DNA from: Lentisphaerota bacterium
GTDB lineage: Bacteria > Verrucomicrobiota > Kiritimatiellia > UBA8416 > VGWJ01
NCBI GenBank assembly: GCA_016873635.1
Contig: VGWJ01000036.1
Coordinates: 1-32,445 of the forward strand
DNA: 32,445 nt
Reading direction: 5' to 3'
How positions within the stretch are numbered: position 1 is the first letter of the stretch; each line of letters begins with the position of its first letter. Under the pieces are notes generated by a model that was given only the letters and a program-made list of their open reading frames with translations, was not told the DNA's origin and searched no databases. Made by a program: the position numbers and the translations under genes. This document shows positions 1-7,033 of the stretch, piece after piece.

Positions 1-20
1 GACAGCTCCGCATGACGTCC

Positions 21-101
21 TTTGTCGCGAGCTTTGTCGCGAGCTTTGTCGAACCCGCTATGCGCGAACCCCTTGCGACTCCGACAAAGCTCGCGACAAA
101 G
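21..101. repeat. Direct and inverted repeats (20-bp hairpin)
   Basis: The 12-mer TTTGTCGCGAGC occurs at 21-32 and 33-44, followed by a partial third copy at 45-51. Positions 82-101 are the exact reverse complement of 32-51, giving a 20-bp perfect stem with a 30-nt loop. No T-run follows, so an intrinsic terminator is unlikely. It looks like a dispersed intergenic repeat at the end of an upstream gene outside the window. No gene is visible in 1-231. Confidence 0.7.
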
Positions 102-231
102 AGGGTGAAGAGGCTTATCTTAGCGCCCTTCGCCTCTGCGCTTGAAATCCGCGCCCGCCGGTGACACGCTCTTACCCGGCCACGACCCTGCGGAACGGAC
201 GGCCGGGCGCGGCACAACACGGGAGCGCTGC

Positions 232-390
232 ATGAAAATTAAATGGATGGCGGTTGCCCTGCTGGCGGTCGTCGCCGCCGTCGTCGCCTGGCGCGCCATC
301 CGGGAACTGGCCGAAGTCCGCCACATGCGCACGGCCGCGGAGCGGCGGCTCGAAAGGGAGCGCGCCCTGTTTGAGGAGACCAGACTATGA
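232..390 (+). CDS. Small single-pass membrane protein
   Basis: A 52-aa protein I do not recognise. Residues about 5-17 (WMAVALLAVVAAVVAW) form one hydrophobic helix right after a short basic N-terminus. The rest is a charged, probably helical tail rich in Arg and Glu (RTAAERRLERERALFEE), likely cytoplasmic or coiled coil. The ATG at 232 is preceded by GGGAG at 221-225 with good spacing. An in-frame upstream start at 142 would put 30 unlikely residues before the helix, so I reject it. Its stop overlaps the start of the next gene (ATGA at 387-390), implying translational coupling with the zinc-ribbon protein. Function unknown. Confidence 0.6.
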   Translation: MKIKWMAVALLAVVAAVVAWRAIRELAEVRHMRTAAERRLERERALFEETRL

Positions 391-1232
391 AATTCGCGTG
401 TCCTTACTGCGGTCAGCATCTCGACGCCGATGAAGATATGGCAGGGACGGAACTCGACTGTCCCGTCTGCGCCAAACCCATCGTGGTACCCGCGCCGGAA
501 GCTGTTCCGCCTCCCCCGCCGCAACCTCCGGCCGCCGCGGTTCCGCCTTTGCCGGACACTCCACCCGCGCCGGCCGTGGAGCCCGAACCTGTTATTCCTC
601 CCCCGCCGCCCGTGCCTGAACCTGTTCCGTCTCCCCCGCCGGAACCGCCGGCCTCAGCCGTTCTGCCCGTCGTGAAAACGGTTTCGCCGCCCGCGGAACC
701 CCTGCCGTCCACCGGGAGCGAGGCGCCTCCGCGGGTGGAAGCGAGTCCTGCCGCGCCGGACGCGGAGCCGCCGCCGCCGGTCCCGGAACCCCCGGTTCCG
801 GAGCCGCCTCTGCCGGAGAAAGCCAGGCTGCTGCGCGATTGTTTCGCGGCCGCGGTCAGCCCCGGCGCGGGCGTGCATCTGTCGCCCGTACCCGAAAAGA
901 AACTGCTGAACGCGCGCAAGACCTTCGCCCGGGAGATCGCCGCGGACGAGCGTGCGGTCGTTTTCGTCGATTTCACCGCCTTCGGCACCGGGAAGAGAGG
1001 CATCCTCTTCACGGATCGACGCTGCCTGCATGCGACGGCCTCGCCGGGAGCCTGCGAGTCGCTGGAATACGACGATATCCGCGGCTGCGCGCTGAAGCGC
1101 GGCTTTCCGCACTACGACTTGAGCGTCATCCTCGCAAACGGCGCCAGCCGGCAAGTCGGACTCGGCACCCCGGCCGCGCAAGGCGCGTTTGAGGCCTTCT
1201 GCGGCCTGCTGGCCGCCGCCAAGACCGCCTGA
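387..1232 (+). CDS. Zinc-ribbon protein with Pro-rich linker and PH-like C-terminal domain
   Basis: A 281-aa protein in three parts. Residues about 1-35 form a CPYC...CPVC zinc ribbon (two CxxC knuckles, about 18 residues apart), a type often placed at the N-terminus of PVC-bacterial proteins. Residues about 36-145 are Pro/Glu/Val-rich, low complexity, with repeated PEP(V/P) units. Residues about 150-281 look like a bacterial PH-like domain: alternating strands with GKRGILFTDRR and LEYDDIRGCAL, ending in a helix. Such domains often sit at membranes or in protein assemblies. GAGGAG at 373-378 serves the ATG at 387, inside the upstream small membrane-protein gene. The pair may act together at the membrane; the exact role is unknown. 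Confidence 0.7.
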   Translation: MKFACPYCGQHLDADEDMAGTELDCPVCAKPIVVPAPEAVPPPPPQPPAAAVPPLPDTPPAPAVEPEPVIPPPPPVPEPVPSPPPEPPASAVLPVVKTVSPPAEPLPSTGSEAPPRVEASPAAPDAEPPPPVPEPPVPEPPLPEKARLLRDCFAAAVSPGAGVHLSPVPEKKLLNARKTFAREIAADERAVVFVDFTAFGTGKRGILFTDRRCLHATASPGACESLEYDDIRGCALKRGFPHYDLSVILANGASRQVGLGTPAAQGAFEAFCGLLAAAKTA

Positions 1233-1285
1233 CGCCTTCGCCTTCCGCGCCGCGCCCCGGCCGCCCGCCCCTCCCGAACGCGCCG

Positions 1286-1301
1286 CGCCGGACGTCCGGC
1301 G
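1286..1301. repeat. 16-bp perfect palindrome between genes
   Basis: CGCCGGACGTCCGGCG is a perfect dyad in the 125-bp gap before the nucleoside kinase. It could fold as a short hairpin at the end of the upstream operon or be a binding site. No T-tract follows. Confidence 0.4.
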
Positions 1302-1357
1302 TGGATGCCGCGCATTCGCCATTTCCTTTCCCGGCCTTCTCTGCTACCTTCCCCGCC

Positions 1358-3028
1358 ATGAGCCTGCTGCGCGTCACGCTCGCGGACGGCCGCGTGGTCG
1401 AATGCCCGCCGGGCACCGAAGTCGGCTCGCTCGCCGACCCGTCCGCGGCCCCGAAGGACCTGCCCTACCTGGGCGCCCTGGTCAACAACGACGTCTCCTC
1501 GCTTTCGTACCCGCTATCCGTGAACTGCGCCGTGCGTTTTCTCTCCGCCGACGACTCCCACGGCTGGCGCATCTACCGCCGTTCGCTCTCGTTCCTGCTC
1601 GCCAAGGCGGTGCGCGAACTGTGTCCCGGCGCCTCTTTCTCCGTCGACCACTCGCTGGGGCCGGGCCTCTACTGCTCCTTCTCCGCGCAGGGCGGCAACG
1701 GCGCATGCATTGCGGCCGAAGAGCTTGCCGCGCTCGAGGCGCACATGCGCCGGGACGTCGCGCGCGACGTGCCCATCGAGCGCCGCAAGATCGCGTTCTC
1801 GGAGGCGATCCGACTCTTCCGCGAATCCGGCCAGACGGAGAAGCTCTATCTGCTCCGCTACCGCAATCCGCCCCGCGTGGTCCTGCACTGGTGCGAGGGT
1901 TTCACCGACCTCGCGCACGGCCCGCTGGCGCCGCGCACGGGCGTGCTGCGCCACTTCCGGCTCGTCCGCTACGCGCCGGGCTTCGTGCTGCATCTGCCCG
2001 AGCGGTCCGACCCCACGCGCGTGCCGCCCTTCGAAGACCAGCCCCATCTCCTGCAGATCTTCCAGGAGCACAAGGAGTGGGGCCGCATCCTGGGCGTCAA
2101 CACCGCGGGCCGCCTCAACGAGGCCATCGCCGAAGGCCGCATCGAGGACTTCATCATGACCGCCGAGGCCCTGCACGAAAAGAAGCTGGCCCGCATCGCC
2201 GACGACATCGCCGGCCGCCGCGAGCGGGTGCGCTTCATCCTCGTCGCCGGCCCGTCCTCCGCCGGCAAGACCACGTTCTCCAAGCGGCTGAGCACCCAGC
2301 TGCGCGTCAACGGCCTGCGCCCCGTGACCATCTCGACCGACGACTACTTCGTGGGCGAGAGCAGGAATCCCGTCGACGAGCACGGCCAGCCCGACTACGA
2401 GCACCTCGAAGCCGTCGACCTGGAGCTCTTCAACCGCCACCTCGTCGAGTTGCTGGAGGGCCGCGAAGTCGCCCTGCCGCGCTTCGAGTTCGCAAGCAAG
2501 AGCCGCGGCGAAGGCGCGCGCCGCCTGCGCATCGGCCCGGAAACGATCGTCATCGTGGAAGGCATTCACGGCCTCAACCCGGAGCTCGCGCGCATGGCGC
2601 CGGAGGAATCCAAGTTCCGGATCTACGTCAGCGCCCTCACGCAGCTCAGCGTGGACGCGAACAACCGCATCTCCACGACCGACAACCGCCTGATGCGCCG
2701 CATCGTGCGCGACCACAAGTACCGCCGCTACTCCGCGCTGGACACCCTGCGCCGCTGGCCGTCGGTGCGCCGCGGCGAGAAGCGCTGGATCTTTCCCTAC
2801 CAGCGCTTCGCCGACGCCACGTTCAACTCCGCCCTGGACTACGAGCTGGCCGTCCTGAAGCCGTTCGTCGAACCCCTGCTCATGGAGGTCAAGCCCGATC
2901 AGCCCGAATACGCCGAAGCCCGGCGCCTGACCGAGTTCCTCCTGAACTTCCTGACCACCTCCGACCGCCCCGTGCCGCACACTTCCATCCTGCGCGAATA
3001 CATCGGCGGCAGCATGTTCCGGTACTAG
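1358..3028 (+). CDS. TGS-domain nucleoside kinase (uridine kinase-like)
   Basis: A 556-aa protein of the family with an N-terminal TGS/ThrRS-like region and a C-terminal phosphoribulokinase/uridine kinase domain. Residues about 1-60 are TGS-like. Residues about 60-190 carry the ThrRS second-domain signature HSLGPGLYCSF. The conserved block HWCEGFTDLAHGPL follows, typical of this family. The Walker A loop is GPSSAGKTT (298-306), followed by TISTDDYF and IVEGIHGLNPEL as in uridine kinases. The probable reaction is ATP-dependent 5'-phosphorylation of a pyrimidine nucleoside; substrate not proven. The ATG at 1358 is chosen because MSLLRVTLADG starts the TGS fold; the frame opens at 1301. There is no Shine-Dalgarno sequence, and TACCTT (1345-1350) lies 7 nt upstream, so a leaderless mRNA is possible. 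Confidence 0.85.
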   Translation: MSLLRVTLADGRVVECPPGTEVGSLADPSAAPKDLPYLGALVNNDVSSLSYPLSVNCAVRFLSADDSHGWRIYRRSLSFLLAKAVRELCPGASFSVDHSLGPGLYCSFSAQGGNGACIAAEELAALEAHMRRDVARDVPIERRKIAFSEAIRLFRESGQTEKLYLLRYRNPPRVVLHWCEGFTDLAHGPLAPRTGVLRHFRLVRYAPGFVLHLPERSDPTRVPPFEDQPHLLQIFQEHKEWGRILGVNTAGRLNEAIAEGRIEDFIMTAEALHEKKLARIADDIAGRRERVRFILVAGPSSAGKTTFSKRLSTQLRVNGLRPVTISTDDYFVGESRNPVDEHGQPDYEHLEAVDLELFNRHLVELLEGREVALPRFEFASKSRGEGARRLRIGPETIVIVEGIHGLNPELARMAPEESKFRIYVSALTQLSVDANNRISTTDNRLMRRIVRDHKYRRYSALDTLRRWPSVRRGEKRWIFPYQRFADATFNSALDYELAVLKPFVEPLLMEVKPDQPEYAEARRLTEFLLNFLTTSDRPVPHTSILREYIGGSMFRY

Positions 3029-3107
3029 CCCTCCCCGACAAGCGCAATCCAGGCTTGAAACCCGACCGACATGGTGCTAACCAGCGGTCTCACAGGGAGA
3101 CTTCCCG

Positions 3108-4475
3108 GTGAAAAGGATTCTGTGCATCGGCGCGGGCTACGTCGGCACGCCGACAATGGCCATGATCGCGAGCAAGTGTCCGGACCTCGAGGTCACGGTC
3201 GCGGACATCGACGAGCAGCGCATCGGCGCCTGGCAGTCGGACGATCTGCCCATCTACGAGCCCGGTCTGGACGCGCTGGTAAAATCCTGCCGCGGCCGCA
3301 ACCTGTTCTTCTCCACCGCGATAGAGAGCGGCATCGCCGCGGCCGATATCGTCTTCGTCAGCGTCAATACGCCCACCAAGACCTTCGGCCACGGCGCCGG
3401 CCGGGCCGCCGACCTGCAGTACTGGGAAAAGACCGCGCGGCAGATACTGGCCGCGGCCCGCTCCGACAAGATCGTCGTCGAGAAAAGCACGCTGCCGGTG
3501 CGCACGGCGCAGGCCATGGAGCGCATCCTGCGCTCGGGCAGCAGCCTCGCCCGCTTCGACGTGCTGTCCAACCCCGAGTTCATGGCCGAGGGCACCGCGG
3601 TGAGCGACCTCGAGAGCCCCGACCGCGTGCTGATCGGCGGGCACGACACGCCCTCCGGCCGCCGCGCCGTGGAAGAGCTGGTCGCCATCTACGCGCGCTG
3701 GGTGCCCCGCGAGCGCATTCTCACCACCAACGTCTGGTCCAGCGAGCTCTCCAAGCTCGCCGCGAACGCCTTCCTGGCCCAGCGCGTGAGCTCCATCAAC
3801 AGCCTCACCGGCCTGTGCGAGGTGACCGAGGCGGACATCGGCGAGGTGGCCCGGGCCATCGGCATGGACGGCCGCATCGGCCCGCGGTTCCTCCGGGCCG
3901 GCATAGGCTTCGGGGGTTCGTGCTTCCGCAAGGATATCCTCAACCTGGTTTATCTCTGCGAGGCCTACGGGCAGAAGGAGGCCGCCGAATACTGGGAGCA
4001 GGTCGTGCGCATGAACGACTGCCAGCAGGCGCGTTTCGTGACCGGCGTGGTCCGCAACATGTTCAACACCGTCGCCGGCAAACGCATAGCCGTGCTCGGG
4101 TTCGCGTTCAAAGCCGATACCGGCGACACCCGCGACAGCCCGGCGATCCGCGTCTGCCGCGGCCTCGCCGAGGAGCGGGCGCGGCTGGTGGTTTCCGATC
4201 CCCGGGCCCTGGACAACGCCCGCCGCGACCTGCAGGCCGTGGCGGGCGTGGAGTTCGACCCCGACCCCTACCGCGCCGCGGCCGGCGCCCACGCCGTGCT
4301 GCTGCTGACCGAGTGGCCGGAATACGCCGCCCTGGACTACGCGCGCATACTGAAGTCCATGGAACAGCCCGCTTTCATATTTGACGGACGCGGCCACCTC
4401 GATCACCGCAAGCTGTTCGCCATGGGCTTCAACGTCTTCGCCGTGGGACGGCCGCCGCTGTCTCACCTGGAGTAG
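3108..4475 (+). CDS. ugd: UDP-glucose 6-dehydrogenase, eukaryote-like
   Basis: A 455-aa NAD-dependent enzyme oxidising UDP-glucose to UDP-glucuronate for polysaccharide synthesis. The Rossmann motif GAGYVG is at 8-13. The catalytic Lys is K216 (SSELSKLAANAFLAQR) and the catalytic Cys is C272 (GFGGSCFRKD). The C-terminal NAD domain has GFAFKADTGDTRDSP. Long stretches (LPIYEPGLDALV, SVNTPTKTFGHGAGRAADL, NPEFMAEGTAV, PDRVLIGG, WVPRERILTTN) match the animal UGDH sequence as I remember it much better than short bacterial TuaD/KfiD types. The GTG start is served by GGGAG at 3095-3099, which can pair within a small hairpin (GTCTC 3087-3091 / GAGAC 3097-3101). TTGAAA (3055-3060) and TAACCA (3078-3083), 17 bp apart, are a weak promoter candidate. 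Confidence 0.95.
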   Translation: MKRILCIGAGYVGTPTMAMIASKCPDLEVTVADIDEQRIGAWQSDDLPIYEPGLDALVKSCRGRNLFFSTAIESGIAAADIVFVSVNTPTKTFGHGAGRAADLQYWEKTARQILAAARSDKIVVEKSTLPVRTAQAMERILRSGSSLARFDVLSNPEFMAEGTAVSDLESPDRVLIGGHDTPSGRRAVEELVAIYARWVPRERILTTNVWSSELSKLAANAFLAQRVSSINSLTGLCEVTEADIGEVARAIGMDGRIGPRFLRAGIGFGGSCFRKDILNLVYLCEAYGQKEAAEYWEQVVRMNDCQQARFVTGVVRNMFNTVAGKRIAVLGFAFKADTGDTRDSPAIRVCRGLAEERARLVVSDPRALDNARRDLQAVAGVEFDPDPYRAAAGAHAVLLLTEWPEYAALDYARILKSMEQPAFIFDGRGHLDHRKLFAMGFNVFAVGRPPLSHLE

Positions 4476-4476
4476 G

Positions 4477-4509
4477 GAAAGCGCTTCCGGATTTGACGCG
4501 GAATTCCGC
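4477..4509. promoter_or_regulatory. Dyads in the gap after ugd
   Basis: The 66-bp gap holds two palindromic elements: AAGCGCTT within 4479-4487 and the perfect 12-mer GCGGAATTCCGC at 4498-4509. They could be part of an mRNA 3' structure or an operator for the membrane GGDEF gene. No clear T-run or promoter accompanies them. Confidence 0.25.
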
Positions 4510-4541
4510 ATCAGGAACTCAGGCAATCGGGAACGAAAGAC

Positions 4542-5492
4542 ATGCACAGCAACCCGACGCGCGGCATGAATTCCGAAGGCCTGCGGCACAAGCTGTGGAT
4601 CGTATATCTCCTCATGTTCGTGCTGCCCACCGGCTACCTGCTCTGCCTGGTCGGCGAGATCTCGCGCGCCGCGGAAGCGGGCGGCGAACCCCCCGCCGCG
4701 ACGCGCCTCGCCCTGCTGCTGGGCCTGCCCGCGGCCGTCGTGATGTCGGCGGCGGCGTTCCTGCTGCTGTACCATTCGCTGCGCGACATGTACGACCTGG
4801 TCAGGACCGTGGAGGGGGTCCTGCGCGAGCTCAAGCCGGAGGGACTGCCTCCGCCGCCGAGCCGCGACGAGGCGCAACAGTTGTCGCACTACGTTTCGCG
4901 GCTGATCGACGAGTTCCGCCGACACGTCTCGGCCATCGACCGCTACGCCGAGGAATTGCATGCGGCCAACGTGCAGCTCACGGACCTCGCGCTCGTGGAT
5001 CCGCTCACGGGACTGTACAACCGCAAGCACGCCATGCACATGCTGGAAATCGAGATCCAGCGCACCGTGCGCGCCGACGGCCGGCTGTCGCTGATGCTCC
5101 TGGACGTGGACGGTCTGCCGGCGTTCCGCGCGGCCCGCGGCGACGACGAGGCGGACGGCGCGATCCGCGGGATCGCGCAGAAAGTGGCCGCCAACGTGCG
5201 CCGCGTCGATACGGTGGCGCGGCTCGACGCGGGGCGGTTCATGGTTCTCCTGCTGGATACGGGACGCGAGGGCGCGCACACGGCCGCGGAACGCGTGCGC
5301 CGGTCGGCCGCCACATGGCGCCCCAAGGCGGAGCAAGCGCCGGGAGCCGCGGCCCTCACGGTCAGCATCGGCGTGGCCACCCATGAGGGCGGCGACGCCG
5401 GCGCCGAAGAACTCCTGCAGGCCGCGGAAAACAACCTGCTCCTCGCGCAACGCCGCGGCGAAGATCCCATCGCGGGGCCGCCGTGGCGCTGA
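4542..5492 (+). CDS. Membrane protein with degenerate GGDEF domain
   Basis: A 316-aa protein. Two transmembrane helices are visible at about 18-38 (WIVYLLMFVLPTGYLLCLV) and 58-79 (ALLLGLPAAVVMSAAAFLLLY) around a short external loop. A helical, HAMP-like/coiled-coil linker follows to about 145. The C-terminal domain is clearly of the diguanylate cyclase fold: LVDPLTGLYNRKHAM, LMLLDVDGLPAF and VSIGVATHEG. The signature GGDEF is replaced by DAGRF (229-233), so c-di-GMP synthesis is very unlikely; a GTP-binding or scaffold/receptor role is possible. The start may also be the second Met (4566). Next to it is a tiny zinc-ribbon gene whose proposed start overlaps this gene's end. Confidence 0.85.
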   Translation: MHSNPTRGMNSEGLRHKLWIVYLLMFVLPTGYLLCLVGEISRAAEAGGEPPAATRLALLLGLPAAVVMSAAAFLLLYHSLRDMYDLVRTVEGVLRELKPEGLPPPPSRDEAQQLSHYVSRLIDEFRRHVSAIDRYAEELHAANVQLTDLALVDPLTGLYNRKHAMHMLEIEIQRTVRADGRLSLMLLDVDGLPAFRAARGDDEADGAIRGIAQKVAANVRRVDTVARLDAGRFMVLLLDTGREGAHTAAERVRRSAATWRPKAEQAPGAAALTVSIGVATHEGGDAGAEELLQAAENNLLLAQRRGEDPIAGPPWR

Positions 5493-5638
5493 CCGCCATG
5501 CCGGTCCCGATTCCGTTCCTTGCGCCGGCCGACTGCCGTCTCAGGGCCAAAGGCCGCGCCGAACTGTGTCCGCACTGCGGCGAACTGCTGCGCGTGCCCG
5601 ACGAAAAGCGGGACAACCCCTTCCCCCCGCCGCCGTGA
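5483..5638 (+). CDS. Tiny zinc-ribbon-like protein
   Basis: A 51-aa frame (GTG at 5483; or 46 aa from the ATG at 5498). It holds a Cys, then CPHCGELLRVP about 10 residues later, resembling half of a zinc ribbon followed by the second knuckle; a fourth ligand could be the His in CPHC. The tail is Pro-rich (NPFPPPP). GGGG at 5474-5477 gives plausible spacing for the GTG, which lies inside the end of the preceding gene and would couple the two. It resembles the zinc ribbon of the 281-aa protein at 387-1232. It could also be non-coding; function unknown. Confidence 0.45.
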   Translation: MALTAMPVPIPFLAPADCRLRAKGRAELCPHCGELLRVPDEKRDNPFPPPP

Positions 5639-5716
5639 CGGACCGCGGCCTGCGCCTTGCCGGCTTCGCGAATATTTGCTTGTCATGCCGCGCGGAACAG
5701 GTGATTTCTCTAAACC

Positions 5717-7024
5717 GTGATACCACTGCCATGGTTCTGCGGCGGAATCGCGCTGGGCGCGGCGCTGGCGGCGCTGGCCCTGCGCGCCCGGTCCGCCGCG
5801 CGCGGCGCGGCGCTCGCCGAACGCCTCGCCGCCCAGCAGGCGCGCGCCGCGCAGCTCGAACAGCAGGAAGCGGACCTGCGCCAGCGGCTCGCCGCCGCCG
5901 AAAGCGCCCGCTCGCGGCTTGAAGCCACGCTCGAAACCGAGCGGCAGGCCGCCTCGGAGAAGCTGCGCCTGCTCGACGAGGCCCGCGAGAAGCTGCGCGC
6001 GGAATTCGAGAATCTCGCCAATCGCATTTTCGAGGATCGCAGCCGCAAGCTCGGCGATGAAAGCCGCCGCAACCTCGAAAGCGTCCTGACGCCCTTGAAA
6101 GACCAGCTCGGCGAGTTCCGCAAGCGCGTCGACGACGTGTACGACCGCGAATCCCAGGGGCGCGCCTCGCTGCTCAACGAGATCCGCCTGCTCAAGGACC
6201 TGAACCAGCAGATCAGCCGCGACGCGCTGGACCTCACCAACGCCCTCAAGGGCGAAAGCAAGACGCGCGGCACATGGGGCGAGCTCGTCCTGGAAAAGGT
6301 GCTCGAGCAGTCCGGCCTCGTCAACGGCCGCGAATACGAGACGCAGGTGTACCTGAAGGAAAAACACGGCGGCGCGGCGGCGCGCTACCCCGACGTGATC
6401 GTGCGCCTGCCCGAACAGCGCGACGTGGTCATCGACTCCAAGGTCGCGCTGAACGACTACGAGGCCTACTGCGCCGCGCAGTCCGAGGACGACCGCCGGT
6501 CCGCCCTCAAAGCGCACGTGGCGGCGGTGCGCAACCACATTGTCCAGCTCGCCGCCAGGCGCTACGACGAACTGGAAGGCATCCATGCGCTGGACCACGT
6601 GGTGCTGTGCATCCCGATCGAGGGCGCCCTGGTGGCCGCGGTTTCCGCGGAGCCGCGGCTGTACGACGAAGCCTTCGAGCGCCGCATCGTGCTGGTGGGC
6701 CCGTCGACGCTGATGCTCACGCTGCGCATCATCGCCGCCATCTGGCGCCAGGAATACCAGCAGAAACACGCCCTGGAGATCGCCGAGCGCGGCCGGCTGC
6801 TGTACGAGAAATTCGTGGGTTTCGTGGAGGACGTCGCCGCCATGGACAGGAGCCTGGATGCGGCCCGCGAAGCCTGCGCCGGCGCCCGCGCCAAGCTGCA
6901 GACCGGCCCCGGGAATCTCATCGGCCAGGCCGAAAAACTGCTCGAGCTGGGCGTCAAAGCGCGCAAACGTCTTGCGTCACAGGCACTCGAGGCGGCGACC
7001 GACGACGCCGCTCGTTTCGGGTAG
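5717..7024 (+). CDS. rmuC: RmuC-family DNA recombination protein
   Basis: A 435-aa protein with an N-terminal hydrophobic helix (about 5-23), a long Ala/Glu/Arg/Gln-rich coiled coil (about 25-105) and the RmuC domain (about 125-415). Family signatures are TRGTWGELVLEKVLEQSGL, DVIVRLPEQRDVVIDSKVAL, VLCIPIEGAL and GPSTLMLTLRIIAAIWRQE. The fold belongs to the PD-(D/E)XK nuclease superfamily; VIDSKVAL carries the D-x-K type residues. In E. coli rmuC limits recombination at inverted repeats, which may be relevant to the repeats in this window (inference). The start is GTG with a weak ribosome site. It is followed after 9 nt by the debranching enzyme and may share its transcript. Confidence 0.93.
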   Translation: MIPLPWFCGGIALGAALAALALRARSAARGAALAERLAAQQARAAQLEQQEADLRQRLAAAESARSRLEATLETERQAASEKLRLLDEAREKLRAEFENLANRIFEDRSRKLGDESRRNLESVLTPLKDQLGEFRKRVDDVYDRESQGRASLLNEIRLLKDLNQQISRDALDLTNALKGESKTRGTWGELVLEKVLEQSGLVNGREYETQVYLKEKHGGAAARYPDVIVRLPEQRDVVIDSKVALNDYEAYCAAQSEDDRRSALKAHVAAVRNHIVQLAARRYDELEGIHALDHVVLCIPIEGALVAAVSAEPRLYDEAFERRIVLVGPSTLMLTLRIIAAIWRQEYQQKHALEIAERGRLLYEKFVGFVEDVAAMDRSLDAAREACAGARAKLQTGPGNLIGQAEKLLELGVKARKRLASQALEAATDDAARFG

Positions 7025-7033
7025 AGCGATCGC

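Noticed and set aside
3090-5450. 786-codon open frame on the minus strand
   Set aside because: It is antisense to ugd and the GGDEF gene, which both have clear family motifs; its protein is low-complexity and typical of high-GC shadow frames.
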